A stretch of 33,833 bases of DNA, taken from Ramlibacter sp. (GTDB taxonomy: Bacteria > Pseudomonadota > Gammaproteobacteria > Burkholderiales > Burkholderiaceae_C). The translations under genes were made by a program, and so were the position numbers. Of the stretch, positions 17,792 to 25,882 are shown piece after piece (the first letter of the stretch is position 1; every line of letters starts with the position of its first letter). The notes beneath the pieces are model-generated. The model saw nothing but the letters and a program-made list of their open reading frames with translations, was not told where the DNA came from and made no database searches. Location: positions 1 to 33,833 of the forward strand of contig NZ_JAQGNQ010000019.1 in the NCBI RefSeq assembly GCF_028291745.1, given 5' to 3'.

Positions 17792-17968
17792 TCAGCCTTC
17801 GCCCAATTGCCATTCGCCGATCAGGCGTACCCGGGCGTCGAGGTCTTCGGGCAGTTCCTGCGGGGGCAAGGAGGGACCGGGCGCGGGCTCCGTTTCCGGT
17901 CGCGGCCGCTCCCGCGCGGCCTCGGGTCGCGGCGTCGAAGGGGCCTGGAAGATGGAGGAAAAGCGCAT
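17792..17968 (-). CDS. Small hypothetical protein (58 aa)
   Basis: Short open frame on the minus strand starting ATG CGC TTT TCC TCC and ending TGA at 17792, with AGGTGA 5-6 bases before the start. The protein begins [18 protein letters not shown], has a Pro/Glu-rich middle and ends [13 protein letters not shown]. Support comes from the ribosome-binding site, the high-GC third positions and the gap it fills. There is no recognisable domain. The rest of the gap up to 18091 shows nothing definable. Confidence 0.5.
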   Translation of the reverse strand: MRFSSIFQAPSTPRPEAARERPRPETEPAPGPSLPPQELPEDLDARVRLIGEWQLGEG

Positions 17969-18091
17969 GGGGTCACCTGCCTGACGTCCAGTCTAGGCAG
18001 GAGACCATGTCCGCGGTGTGACCGGCTCAGCCCGCTGCGCCAATCTGCGCAAGCCTGTGGCCGCGCACCAACTCGCCCATCGTGAGGATGG

Positions 18092-18415
18092 TCAGCGGCC
18101 GACCGCCCGCTCCAGCTGCGCCTTGTTCATGCTGGAGCGACCGGCTATGCCCTTGCGCCTGGCTTCTTCATAGAGCTGGTCGCGCGTGCGGCCGCCCTCG
18201 CCGCGATGGGAGCGTTCGCCCCCGCGCTTGGGCGCCGGCATGTCGCGCAGCGTCTGCGCGCTGGCGTGCCTGGCCTCACCGTGCTGGGCGCGCTCCTTGT
18301 TGACCGTGCGCGCGGCGATCTGCTCGGCGAGCTGCTCGCCCTTGCCGCGATCTTCCAGGCTGTCCTTGATGTGTTCGTACTGGCGTTCGCGCTTGGCGCT
18401 CCAGGCTTTCGGCAT
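18092..18415 (-). CDS. Small basic protein with a Rho_N-like C-terminal segment
   Basis: Very charged 107-aa protein beginning MPKAWSAKRERQYEHIKDSL. The last 35 residues (TRDQLYEEARRKGIAGRSS then MNKAQLERAVGR) look like a SAP/Rho N-terminal helix-extension-helix module that often binds nucleic acid. Proteins of this type are commonly labelled plasmid stabilisation or Rho termination factor-like in related genomes, but I know of no assigned function. AAAGGAG lies 7 bases before ATG 18415. It begins 17 bp after the CBS-domain gene and is probably in the same operon. Confidence 0.72.
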   Translation of the reverse strand: MPKAWSAKRERQYEHIKDSLEDRGKGEQLAEQIAARTVNKERAQHGEARHASAQTLRDMPAPKRGGERSHRGEGGRTRDQLYEEARRKGIAGRSSMNKAQLERAVGR

Positions 18416-18432
18416 CCTTGGCTCCTTTGCTT

Positions 18433-18915
18433 TCAGTGCTGGTTCTGCGACTGGCTTGGCGCTGCGCCCAACCCGGAGCGGTCGGGCTCCGCCGGCGACG
18501 AGATGTCGCCCAGCGAGATGGCGACGTCGCCCTCGTCGTCCGGGTTCTTGGCCGCGATGTCGCCCAGGGAGACGATGCCGATCAGGCGCTGGTTGCCGTC
18601 CACCACCGGCAGGCGGCGGATCTGCGCTTGCGCCATCTCGCCCAGCACGCGGTCGACGTCGTCCTCGGCGCGGGCACAGCGCACGTTGCCGCTCATGACG
18701 TCGGCCAGCTTCATGCTCTTGAGTTCGCCCTGCTGCGCCGCGACGCCGCGCACCACGATGTCGCGGTCGGTCACCATGCCCACCAGCTTGTCGCCCTCGC
18801 AAACGGGGATCACGCCGACGTTCAATTCGTCCATGCAGCGAGCCGCGTCCACCACCGAGTCGCCGGGCGCCATGGTGCGCACGTCGCGCGTCATGACATC
18901 TGCCACCGTTGTCAT
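18433..18915 (-). CDS. Tandem CBS-domain protein
   Basis: Cytoplasmic 160-aa protein made of two CBS domains, one at about 1-60 (VADVMTRDVRTMAPGDSVVDAA, then LVGMVTDRDIVVR) and one at about 70-125 (LADVMSGNVRC, then LIGIVSLGDIAAK). A disordered acidic tail of about 35 residues follows. The pair forms a Bateman module that binds adenosine nucleotides; free-standing versions are thought to sense energy state or stress. AGGAGA precedes the ATG by 6-7 bases. It is the first gene of a two-gene unit with the Rho_N-like protein. Confidence 0.88.
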   Translation of the reverse strand: MTTVADVMTRDVRTMAPGDSVVDAARCMDELNVGVIPVCEGDKLVGMVTDRDIVVRGVAAQQGELKSMKLADVMSGNVRCARAEDDVDRVLGEMAQAQIRRLPVVDGNQRLIGIVSLGDIAAKNPDDEGDVAISLGDISSPAEPDRSGLGAAPSQSQNQH

Positions 18916-19079
18916 GCTGTTCTCCTAGGAATAGAGCGGGCAGCAGGGTGTGCCCGCGGCTTTCCAATCTATTCGGGACGGCCGCCGCCGGTGTCGGTGC
19001 GCTCGCAAGCTCGCGTAGGACGGCGGCCGGGCCGCGGCTTAGGGCCTGTTCACGCTATGTCCAGGGGCGGGAAGGGGCC
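18916..19079. other. Spacer without a recognised gene
   Basis: Holds the CBS gene 5' region and the 3' flank of the kgu operon. GGGCC/GGCCC segments at 19042-19046 and 19075-19079 could pair, but no T tract follows, so I do not call a terminator. No clear -35/-10 pair is seen for the CBS gene. Confidence 0.4.
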
Positions 19080-20048
19080 CTAGCCGGTGTGAACCGCCGC
19101 CGGGCGCTCGCCGGCCAGCGCCTGCAGCAGGTTGCTGGTGGCCAGTTCGGCCATCGCGTAGCGGGTCTCGTGGGTCGCCGAGCCGATATGGGGCAGCGCC
19201 GTCACGCGGGGATGAGTGCGCAGCGGCGACTCCAGGGGCAGCGGCTCGCGGGCGAAGACGTCGAGGCCGGCGGCGCGCAGGCGGCCACTGTCCAGGGCGG
19301 CGAGCAGCGCCGGCTCCTGCACCGTGGCACCGCGGCCGCCGTTGATGAAGATCGCGCCCGGCTTCATCAGGCCGAACTCGCGCGCGCCCATCAGGCCACG
19401 CGTCTGGCCGGTCAATGGCAGCGTCGCAGTGACGATATCCGCCTGCGCCAATAGCGCCTCAAGTGGTGTATGCACGGCGCGGCCGGCCAGATCGGGCACG
19501 TCGACCGCATGACGATTGTGATACAGCACCGGCATGCCGAAGCCCAGGGCGGCGCGGCGCGCCACCGCCTGGCCGATGCGGCCGAAGCCGAGGATGCCGA
19601 GCGTCTTGCCGTGCACGTCCCAGCCGAACAGGTCCTCGCCGATGTTGCGCTCCCAGCGGCCCTCGCGCACCAGGGCGGCCAGTTCCACCAGGCGCCGGCT
19701 GGTGGCCATGATCATCAGGAAGACGGTGTCTGCCGTGGTTTCGGTCAGCACGCCAGGGGTGTGGGTGAGCAGGATGCCGCGCTTGCGCAGTTCGTCGATG
19801 GGGTAGTTGTCCACGCCCACTGAAATCGTGGAGATCACCTGCAGCCGCGGTGCCATGTCGAGAAGCACCGGCGTGATCGCGTAGCTGGAGCCGATCAGGC
19901 CATCCGCAGTCGGCAGCGCGGCCTCGAAGGCGGCCTTCTGCTGCGGCTTGCGCGGGTTGGCGACGACGACGTCATGCAGCGCGGTGATGCGCGCAAGCTG
20001 GTCGTCGGGCAGCTCGCGAAAGACCAGGACCGACTTGCGCTGGCTCAC
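19080..20048 (-). CDS. kguD: 2-hydroxyacid dehydrogenase, probable 2-keto-6-phosphogluconate reductase
   Basis: NAD(P)H-dependent D-isomer 2-hydroxyacid dehydrogenase of 322 aa, GhrB/TkrA/KguD-like. The start is GTG 20048, overlapping the kinase stop as GTGA. The Rossmann motif is GFGRIGQ (154-160). The catalytic trio is R239 (INGGRGA), E268 (DVFAREP) and H287 (PHIGSAT). In Pseudomonas, KguD reduces 2-keto-6-phosphogluconate to 6-phosphogluconate. Position directly after KguK- and KguE-like genes and under PtxS-type operators supports that reaction here; from sequence alone, glyoxylate/hydroxypyruvate or 2-ketogluconate reductase remains possible. It is the last gene of the operon. Confidence 0.85.
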   Translation of the reverse strand: MSQRKSVLVFRELPDDQLARITALHDVVVANPRKPQQKAAFEAALPTADGLIGSSYAITPVLLDMAPRLQVISTISVGVDNYPIDELRKRGILLTHTPGVLTETTADTVFLMIMATSRRLVELAALVREGRWERNIGEDLFGWDVHGKTLGILGFGRIGQAVARRAALGFGMPVLYHNRHAVDVPDLAGRAVHTPLEALLAQADIVTATLPLTGQTRGLMGAREFGLMKPGAIFINGGRGATVQEPALLAALDSGRLRAAGLDVFAREPLPLESPLRTHPRVTALPHIGSATHETRYAMAELATSNLLQALAGERPAAVHTG

Positions 20049-20995
20049 AAGCCCGCCTGCTTCAGTTCGGCTTGTGTCGGCAGGCCTTCGGTGTCGCCCA
20101 GCACCTGCACGGCGCGAGCGCCGATCCAGCAACCACGGCGCACGGCGTCTGCGATGCCGCGGCCGGCCAGCAGCGCGCTGACCACACCCACGGCAAAGCC
20201 GTCGCCCGCGCCCACCGTGTCGACCACCTGCGGCACCGGAAACCCGGGCACCCTGCCGCTGCCCTCCGGGCCGTCGTACCAGGCGCCCTCGGGCCCCAGC
20301 TTGACCGCGACCAGCTTCGCGCCGCGCTCTCGATAGAAGCGCGCAATGCCTTGCGGCGTGTCTTCGCCCGTGAGAAAGCGCCCTTCTTCGATGCCAGGCA
20401 GCACCCAGTCGGCCTGGAAGGCCAATGCATTGATCTCGCGCCGCATCGCCTCGGGCGAGGACCACAGTGTCGGCCGCAGGTTGGGATCGAAGGAGATCGT
20501 GCGGCCCGCGGCGCGCATGATTTGCAGCGTCTCGTGCGCGCAAGCACGAGCGCTTGGCGAGATCGCGGGGAACACCCCGGTCGCGTGCAGGTGGCGCGCC
20601 GAGCGCAGCCACGGTGCGGCGATGTCCGCTGGCGTCATCTGGCTGGCCGCCGAGCCCTTGCGGTGGTACTCCACCAGCGGATCGCTGCCGTCGGTGACGC
20701 GGCCCTTGAACTGGAAGCCGGTGCGCTGCGCGGGGTCGCAGGCGACGTGCGAGCAGTCCACGCCTTCGCGCTGCATCTCGGCCAACAGGTAGCGGCCCAT
20801 CGAGTCGGTGCCCAGGCGGCTGGCCCAGCCCACCCGCAGGCCCAGGCGGGCCAGGCCGATCGCCACGTTGGTCTCGGCGCCGGCCGTGCGCTTGTGGAAG
20901 GAAGGGACCTGTTCCAGCGGGCCCGGGCGGTCGGCCACGAACATCATCATCATCTCGCCGAACAGGGCGACGTCGAACGCGTGATCGGCGCTCAT
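20045..20995 (-). CDS. kguK: PfkB-family sugar kinase, probable 2-ketogluconate kinase
   Basis: Cytoplasmic ribokinase-family kinase of 316 aa. FHKRTAGAETNVAIGLARLG (34-53) is the substrate-side PfkB signature. DTVGAGDGFAVG (259-270) is the C-terminal signature, with catalytic base D265 and the anion hole. The protein is close to KDG kinases in layout. The ATG at 20995 overlaps the upstream isomerase stop as ATGA, and its own stop overlaps kguD. KguK phosphorylates 2-ketogluconate at C6. The gene order E-K-D and the regulator make this more likely than 2-keto-3-deoxygluconate kinase, but a biochemical difference is not visible. Confidence 0.85.
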   Translation of the reverse strand: MSADHAFDVALFGEMMMMFVADRPGPLEQVPSFHKRTAGAETNVAIGLARLGLRVGWASRLGTDSMGRYLLAEMQREGVDCSHVACDPAQRTGFQFKGRVTDGSDPLVEYHRKGSAASQMTPADIAAPWLRSARHLHATGVFPAISPSARACAHETLQIMRAAGRTISFDPNLRPTLWSSPEAMRREINALAFQADWVLPGIEEGRFLTGEDTPQGIARFYRERGAKLVAVKLGPEGAWYDGPEGSGRVPGFPVPQVVDTVGAGDGFAVGVVSALLAGRGIADAVRRGCWIGARAVQVLGDTEGLPTQAELKQAGL

Positions 20996-21762
20996 GCCGC
21001 GGCTCCCGGCGCATTCGCGATGGTGCGCAACAGGTCGACCTGTTCGCGCGTGACGGCCAGCAGGTCGTCGCCTGCCAGCGGGTATTCGATGGCCCAAGGC
21101 ACGCTGGCGGGCATCTGCCGCAGCACGGCCCGCCAGGGCGCGGCGGACTCGGCCAGCGGCACGGCGACCCACTTGCCTGGCTGGCGCTGCACGCCCTTGC
21201 AATGCACGTAGCGTACGTGCCCCGCGCAGGCACGCGCCGCCTCCTGCGGACACTCGCCCAGCCAGTGCCAGTTGCCCATGTCGAAGGTCATGCCCAGGGG
21301 CACGCCCGCGCTTGCGGCGGCGGCGAAGAAAGCCTGCAACGCGGGCAGCGTGCCGGCGGCAACGGTCTGGTCGTTCTCGATCACCAGCTCGGTGCCGGCC
21401 GTGCGCAGCGCCTGGGCCAGTTCGGCAAAGCCGCTCGCACTCGCGGCCGTGAAGCCGCCAATGGACATCTTCAGGCGCGGTGCACCGAGGGTGCGGGTCG
21501 CCTCGAGTGCGCGTGCCAGCGCGGCATCATCCAGCGTGCCGTCGCTGCGCCACAAGCCCTCCGGGCTCGAATACACCAGCGCAGCGCCCAGTCCCGCGGC
21601 TGCCAGCGCGGGCAGTTCACGCTGCGCGTCGACCAGCAGCTCGCCGCGCACCTCGAAGCCATCGGCGCCGGCCGCGCGTGCGAGCTGCGCGAAATAGAGC
21701 TGGCCATGGCGCCGCGTTTCCGCCGCCCCGAAGGACGACAGCGAGATCAGGACCTGCTGCAT
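20992..21762 (-). CDS. kguE: Sugar phosphate isomerase/epimerase, KguE-like
   Basis: TIM-barrel protein of 256 aa of the xylose-isomerase-like/AP endonuclease 2 superfamily. VIENDQT, MTFDMGNWHW and YVHCKG are the metal-binding strand ends (Glu, Asp-x-x-Asn, His), and AIEYPLAGDD is the last strand. The ATG overlaps the ABC ATPase stop by one base (TGATG). In Pseudomonas kguE is the first gene of the kguEKTD operon and its exact reaction is not settled. Here it sits between the transporter and the kinase, which keeps the E-K-D order. Confidence 0.82.
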   Translation of the reverse strand: MQQVLISLSSFGAAETRRHGQLYFAQLARAAGADGFEVRGELLVDAQRELPALAAAGLGAALVYSSPEGLWRSDGTLDDAALARALEATRTLGAPRLKMSIGGFTAASASGFAELAQALRTAGTELVIENDQTVAAGTLPALQAFFAAAASAGVPLGMTFDMGNWHWLGECPQEAARACAGHVRYVHCKGVQRQPGKWVAVPLAESAAPWRAVLRQMPASVPWAIEYPLAGDDLLAVTREQVDLLRTIANAPGAAA

Positions 21763-22550
21763 CACGTGGCCGCCAGGTTGGGTTGCTGGTGCGAGCTGAG
21801 GATCTGCCCGAGGAACTGCTTCGTCTTCTCGTTGCGCGGCTGCGTGAAGAACTGCTGCGGCGGCGCCTGTTCGATGATGCGGCCGTCGGCCATGAAGATC
21901 ACGCGGTCGGCCACGCTGCGGGCAAAGCCCATTTCGTGCGTCACGCACAGCATGGTCATGCCTTCGTCGGCCAGGCCGATCATCGTGTCGAGCACTTCCT
22001 TGACCATCTCGGGGTCGAGCGCGGAAGTCGGCTCGTCGAACAGCATGATCTTGGGGTTCATGCACAGCGCGCGGGCGATCGCCACGCGCTGCTGCTGGCC
22101 GCCGGACAACTGGCTCGGATACTTGGCGGCCTGCTCGGGGATGCGCACCCGCTCGAGGTACTTCATCGCCGTGGCTTGCGCCTCCTCCTTGCCGATGCCG
22201 CGCGTACGCATGGGCGCCAGCGTGCAGTTCTGCAGGATCGTGAGGTGCGGAAACAGGTTGAACTGCTGGAACACCATGCCGACCTCGGCGCGCACCTTCT
22301 CCACGTTGCGCTTGTGTGCCGTGAGGTCGATGCCGTCGACGACGATGCGGCCCTGCTGCACGGACTCGAGTCCGTTCAGGCAGCGGATCAGCGTCGACTT
22401 GCCCGAGCCCGAAGGCCCGCAGACCACGATGCGCTCGCCGGCCGCGACCGTGAGGTCGATGTCGGCGAGCACCTGGAATTTGCCGAACCACTTCTGCACG
22501 CCTTCGAGGCGGATGATCGGTTCGGCGCTGGCCTGCGCGCGGGCGTCCAT
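21762..22550 (-). CDS. ABC transporter ATP-binding protein, polar amino acid type
   Basis: Cytoplasmic ATPase subunit of 262 aa. Walker A is GPSGSGKST (45-53), the Q-loop is in [12 protein letters not shown], the signature is LSGGQQQR (148-155), Walker B is MLFDEP (D172, E173), and the switch histidine is in VTHEMGF. The sequence is of the HisP/GlnQ class (PAAT family). GGAG lies 9 bases before ATG 22550. It pairs with the two permeases and the binding protein upstream. Although this class is named for amino acids, its place inside the kgu operon suggests it energises 2-ketogluconate uptake. Confidence 0.92.
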   Translation of the reverse strand: MDARAQASAEPIIRLEGVQKWFGKFQVLADIDLTVAAGERIVVCGPSGSGKSTLIRCLNGLESVQQGRIVVDGIDLTAHKRNVEKVRAEVGMVFQQFNLFPHLTILQNCTLAPMRTRGIGKEEAQATAMKYLERVRIPEQAAKYPSQLSGGQQQRVAIARALCMNPKIMLFDEPTSALDPEMVKEVLDTMIGLADEGMTMLCVTHEMGFARSVADRVIFMADGRIIEQAPPQQFFTQPRNEKTKQFLGQILSSHQQPNLAAT

Positions 22551-22582
22551 GGCGTTGCTCCTGGTGTCCTGTCCCAGCCCGC

Positions 22583-23371
22583 TTACTGCATCTTCGGCAG
22601 GTCGGTGTCCAGCCACTTCTTGTACAGCTTGTTCAGTTCGCCGTTGGCGGTGTTCCTGGCCACGAACTCATTGACGGACGTCAGCAGCGCGTCCTGGCCG
22701 GGACGCAGGGCGACCGCCATCTCCTGCTGCTTCAGCACGAACTTGGGCTCGAAGGCGCCGGGCTGGCGCTTGTTGATCTGCGCGGCGACGGTGGTGGAGC
22801 AACCGATCGCATCGACCTGCCCGGCGATCAGGGCCTGCATGGCGGACGCATCGTCGTCGAAGCGGCGGATCTCGGTGCCGGCCGGCGCGATGGCCGTCAG
22901 CGCGACGTCCTGCGTGCTGGCGCGGGCGACCCCCACCTTCAGCGGCTTCAGATCCGGCGCGGCCTTGATGTTGGTCTTCTTCGGGCCCAGCAGCACGATG
23001 GTCGCGGCGGAGTACGGCCTGGAGAACGTGACCTGCTTGGCGCGCTCCGGGGTGACGGCCAGCGAAGCGATCAGCAGGTCGACCTTGTTGGTCAGCAGGT
23101 AGGGGATGCGGTTCGGGCCGGTCACCGGGACCAGGTTCACCTTCACGCCCCACTCCTTGCCGAGGAGCCGCGCCACGTCGGCGTCATAGCCATCGGGCTG
23201 GTTCTGCGCATTGGTCGTGCCGTAGGGCGGGAAGTCGACCAGCAGGCCGACGTTGATCTCGCCCTTCTTCTTCAGGGCATCCACGCTCTGCGCGGAGGCG
23301 GGGACGGCGGCCAGCGCCACGGTGGCGGCCAGGGCCAGGGCGGCGAAGGCACGGCGGGACAGGTTCTGCAT
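22583..23371 (-). CDS. ABC transporter periplasmic substrate-binding protein, family 3
   Basis: Periplasmic solute receptor of 262 aa of the SBP_bac_3 family. The signal peptide [16 protein letters not shown] ends near ASA-Q28; SRRAF resembles a twin-arginine motif, so Tat export is possible. The mature protein opens with [25 protein letters not shown] is the typical ligand-loop helix, and [24 protein letters not shown] is the hinge region that in amino-acid receptors contacts the alpha-amino acid. GGAG precedes ATG 23371. Ligand choice cannot be read directly; context predicts 2-ketogluconate or a related sugar acid. Confidence 0.9.
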   Translation of the reverse strand: MQNLSRRAFAALALAATVALAAVPASAQSVDALKKKGEINVGLLVDFPPYGTTNAQNQPDGYDADVARLLGKEWGVKVNLVPVTGPNRIPYLLTNKVDLLIASLAVTPERAKQVTFSRPYSAATIVLLGPKKTNIKAAPDLKPLKVGVARASTQDVALTAIAPAGTEIRRFDDDASAMQALIAGQVDAIGCSTTVAAQINKRQPGAFEPKFVLKQQEMAVALRPGQDALLTSVNEFVARNTANGELNKLYKKWLDTDLPKMQ

Positions 23372-23405
23372 GTTGGATGTCTCCAGTGTTGAAATGAAAA
23401 GGCGC

Positions 23406-24059
23406 TCAGCGCGCAAGGGCCCGGGCCTGCCGGCGCTCCATGCCGGCGGCCAGCAGCGACAGCGGCCAGCACAGTGCGAAGTAGATACCCGCCACCAGGC
23501 TGAACACGATCAGCGGCTGGAAGGTTGCGTTGTTGATGATCTGGCCGGCGCGCGTGACTTCGGTGAAGCCGATGATGGCCGCCAGCGAGGTGCCCTTGAT
23601 CACCTGCACCATGTAGCCCACCGTGGACGGCAGCGCGATCTTGAAGGCCTGCGGCAGGACCACGTCGCGCATGCGCGGCACGTAGCGCAGCCCGAGCGCC
23701 TGCGCGGCCTCCCACTGGCCGCGCGGAATCGCCTGGATGCTGCCGCGCCAGATCTCGCCGAGGAAGGCGCTGGTGTTGAGGATCAGGGCCGCGCCGGCAG
23801 CGACCCACGGATTGACGTCGATGCCCAGCACCGGCGCGCCGAAGAAGATCAGGAACAGTTGCAGCAGCAGCGGCGTGCCCTGGAAGATCTGCACGAACAC
23901 GGTGGCGGCCGCGCGCGCGAAGCCGCTCTCGCTGGTGCGGGCCAAGGCCACGATCAGGCCACCGATCGCGCCGCCGATGAAGGCGATCAGCGACAGGCCG
24001 ATGGTCCAGCGCGCCGCTTCGAGGATGAACAGCAGGTCGGAGCTACTGAAAGTGCGCAT
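23406..24059 (-). CDS. ABC transporter permease, polar amino acid type (second)
   Basis: Inner-membrane permease of 217 aa of the HisM/GlnP type, with about five hydrophobic helices. The EAA loop is visible as EAAQALGLRYVPRMRDVVLPQAFKIALP (about 117-144), where the ATPase docks. The ATG at 24059 has GAGA upstream and lies 22 bp after the other permease. The heteropair arrangement with one ATPase is standard for PAAT importers. Confidence 0.92.
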   Translation of the reverse strand: MRTFSSSDLLFILEAARWTIGLSLIAFIGGAIGGLIVALARTSESGFARAAATVFVQIFQGTPLLLQLFLIFFGAPVLGIDVNPWVAAGAALILNTSAFLGEIWRGSIQAIPRGQWEAAQALGLRYVPRMRDVVLPQAFKIALPSTVGYMVQVIKGTSLAAIIGFTEVTRAGQIINNATFQPLIVFSLVAGIYFALCWPLSLLAAGMERRQARALAR

Positions 24060-24081
24060 GTCAGTTCTCGGTGGCCCGCAT

Positions 24082-24753
24082 TCAGCGGCGGTCCGGGTAG
24101 TTCAGGGCCACTTGGTAGATCGCGCGGAACAAGAGCGAGAACAGCACGGCGAGCAGCAGATAGATGCCAGCGACAACGATGTAGATCTCGAAGCTGCGGA
24201 AGGTCTGCGACTGCAGGTTGGCCGCGACCGAGGTCAGGTCGTCGGCCGAGATCGCCGACACCACCGCGGAGGACAGCATCAGCAGGATGAACTGGCTGGT
24301 GAGCGCGGGATAGATCGCCTTGAGCGCCGGCTTCAGGATGATGTGGCGGAACACCTGGTGCCGCTTGAGATTGAGCGCGAGCCCCGCTTCGACCTGCCCG
24401 CGCGGGACGGCCTCGATGCCGGCGCGGATGATCTCGGTGGCGTATGCGCCCAGGTTCACCACCATCGCGACCAGCGCCGCCGAGTGCGCCGACCAGCGCA
24501 GGCCGATCGCCGGCAGCGCGAAGAAAAAGAAGAACAGCTGCACCAGGAAGGGCGTGTTGCGGATCAACTCGATGTACGCGTTGACCACCCAACGCAGCGC
24601 CTGCGGGCCCGAGGTCTTGACCCAGGCGCAGACGATGGCAATGGCCAGGCCAAGGACGGTGGCCGTGAGCGACAGCTCGATCGTGGTCCACGTGCCCTGC
24701 AGCAGCAGGGGCCATGCATCGAAGACGGCCTGGAACTGGAAGTTGTAGTTCAC
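24082..24753 (-). CDS. ABC transporter permease, polar amino acid type (first gene of the kgu operon)
   Basis: Inner-membrane permease of 223 aa, HisQ-like. It opens MNYNFQFQAVFDAWPLLLQGTWTTIELSL, a common start of this class. EAGLALNLKRHQVFRHIILKPALKAIYP (about 126-153) is the ATPase-docking EAA loop. The start codon is GTG at 24753, with only a weak Shine-Dalgarno sequence. It is the first gene after the TATAAT box and two operators, about 36 bases downstream of the predicted transcription start. Confidence 0.9.
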   Translation of the reverse strand: MNYNFQFQAVFDAWPLLLQGTWTTIELSLTATVLGLAIAIVCAWVKTSGPQALRWVVNAYIELIRNTPFLVQLFFFFFALPAIGLRWSAHSAALVAMVVNLGAYATEIIRAGIEAVPRGQVEAGLALNLKRHQVFRHIILKPALKAIYPALTSQFILLMLSSAVVSAISADDLTSVAANLQSQTFRSFEIYIVVAGIYLLLAVLFSLLFRAIYQVALNYPDRR

Positions 24754-24775
24754 GAACGGGCGGGGGGCGACGGCT

Positions 24776-24787
24776 GAAACCGGTTTC
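24776..24787. promoter_or_regulatory. PtxS-type operator O1
   Basis: Perfect 12-bp palindrome GAAACCGGTTTC. It matches the core of TGAAACCGGTTTCA, the operator described for PtxS in Pseudomonas. On the minus strand it spans about +2 to +13 relative to the start predicted from the TATAAT box, a blocking position. Confidence 0.85.
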
Positions 24788-24795
24788 TGAACGCG

Positions 24796-24801
24796 ATTAT
24801 A
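24796..24801 (-). promoter_or_regulatory. -10 box of the kgu/ABC operon promoter
   Basis: TATAAT on the minus strand, exact consensus, lying between the two operator palindromes. No good TTGACA is found 16-18 bp upstream (the region reads GATGAA), so the -35 contact is weak or an activator or extended contact is used. Confidence 0.7.
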
Positions 24802-24813
24802 GAAACCGGTTTC
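24802..24813. promoter_or_regulatory. PtxS-type operator O2
   Basis: Second exact GAAACCGGTTTC, immediately upstream of the TATAAT box and inside the -10/-35 spacer. The centre-to-centre distance to O1 is 26 bp, about two and a half helical turns, so two dimers would lie on roughly opposite faces. Confidence 0.85.
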
Positions 24814-24831
24814 AGGATTTCATCCGGGTTT

Positions 24832-25881
24832 TCACGGATGCTGGGTGCGCAGCGACGACGGGCGGATCACCAGTTCGCCTGAGAGCAGGATCTGGCGCGG
24901 TGGCAGGCTGAGGCCTTGCAGGCGCTCGAGCAGGCAGGCCGTGGCCAGCCGGCCGAGCGCATCGGTGGGCTGGGCGATCGTGCTGAGCCCCGGGCCCACG
25001 AGCGGCGCCCATTCGGTCTCGTCGATGCCGACGAAGCCGAGGTCCTGGCCGAAGCGCCAGCCCAGGCGCGCCACGGCATCCGCGATGCGCAGCGTGATGA
25101 CTGCATTGCTGGCCAGCACGGCCGGCCGGCGGCCGCGCGCTTGCAGGTCCCGCAGGCGCTGGTCGAGGGCGGCGGTGTTGTCGGGGGTCGACTCGAAGCT
25201 GCCGCCCTGCGCGCCGCGGCGCTCGCCCGTGAAGGCGCGAAACGCCGCCTCGCGCTCCTGCCGCGAGCTCACGCCCGCCAGCGGCTCGGTGACGAACAGC
25301 AGTTCGTCCCAGCCTTGGTCCCGCAGATGCTGCGCGGCGAGCCGCACCGCGCCCACGTTGTCGAGGGACACGAAGTCCGCCTGCATGTTCAAGTGGCGGC
25401 GATCCACCAGCACCACCGGCCGGCCCTGCCGCGCGGCCGCGGCGGCGGCGCCCTCATCGCGGCCCAGCGTGTTGAGGATCAGACCTTCGACCTGGTAGGA
25501 GGCGAGGGTTTCGATCGCATCGCGTTCGCGCCGGCCGTCGTCGCCCAGGTTGAACAGCATCAGGAGGTAGCCGGCCTGCTGGCAGGCCTTTTCGGCGCCG
25601 CGCAGCACTGCCACCGAGAACGGATTGGTGACGTCCGCCACCACCAGCCCGATCAGGCGCGAGCGGCCGCGCTTGAGGGCTTGCGCCATGGGATTGGGCG
25701 CGTAGCCGAGGGCGGCGATCGCCGTCTCGACGCGGGTCGCGATTTCCGGCGTCAGCAGTTCGTCGCGCCGGTTCAGGAAGCGCGAGACCGTGGCCTTGGA
25801 CACGCCGGCCTTCTCGGCGACGTCCGCAATGGTGGCGCGCGAGCCGGCAGCGGGGAAGACAAAGGCGGGCTTGGGGGGCAT
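24832..25881 (-). CDS. ptxS: LacI-family regulator, PtxS-like
   Basis: Repressor of 349 aa. The N-terminal LacI helix-turn-helix with hinge (about 15-70) reads TIADVAEKAGVSKATVSRFL then NRRDELL. The periplasmic-binding-like effector domain starts at RLIGLVVADVTNPFSVAVLRG. I recognise it as PtxS-like from the N-terminal domain wording and from the GAAACCGGTTTC operators around it; in Pseudomonas, PtxS responds to 2-ketogluconate and controls kgu and its own gene. An operator lies directly before its ATG, implying autorepression. It is co-directional with, and upstream of, the operon it should control. Confidence 0.85.
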   Translation of the reverse strand: MPPKPAFVFPAAGSRATIADVAEKAGVSKATVSRFLNRRDELLTPEIATRVETAIAALGYAPNPMAQALKRGRSRLIGLVVADVTNPFSVAVLRGAEKACQQAGYLLMLFNLGDDGRRERDAIETLASYQVEGLILNTLGRDEGAAAAAARQGRPVVLVDRRHLNMQADFVSLDNVGAVRLAAQHLRDQGWDELLFVTEPLAGVSSRQEREAAFRAFTGERRGAQGGSFESTPDNTAALDQRLRDLQARGRRPAVLASNAVITLRIADAVARLGWRFGQDLGFVGIDETEWAPLVGPGLSTIAQPTDALGRLATACLLERLQGLSLPPRQILLSGELVIRPSSLRTQHP

Positions 25882-25882
25882 T

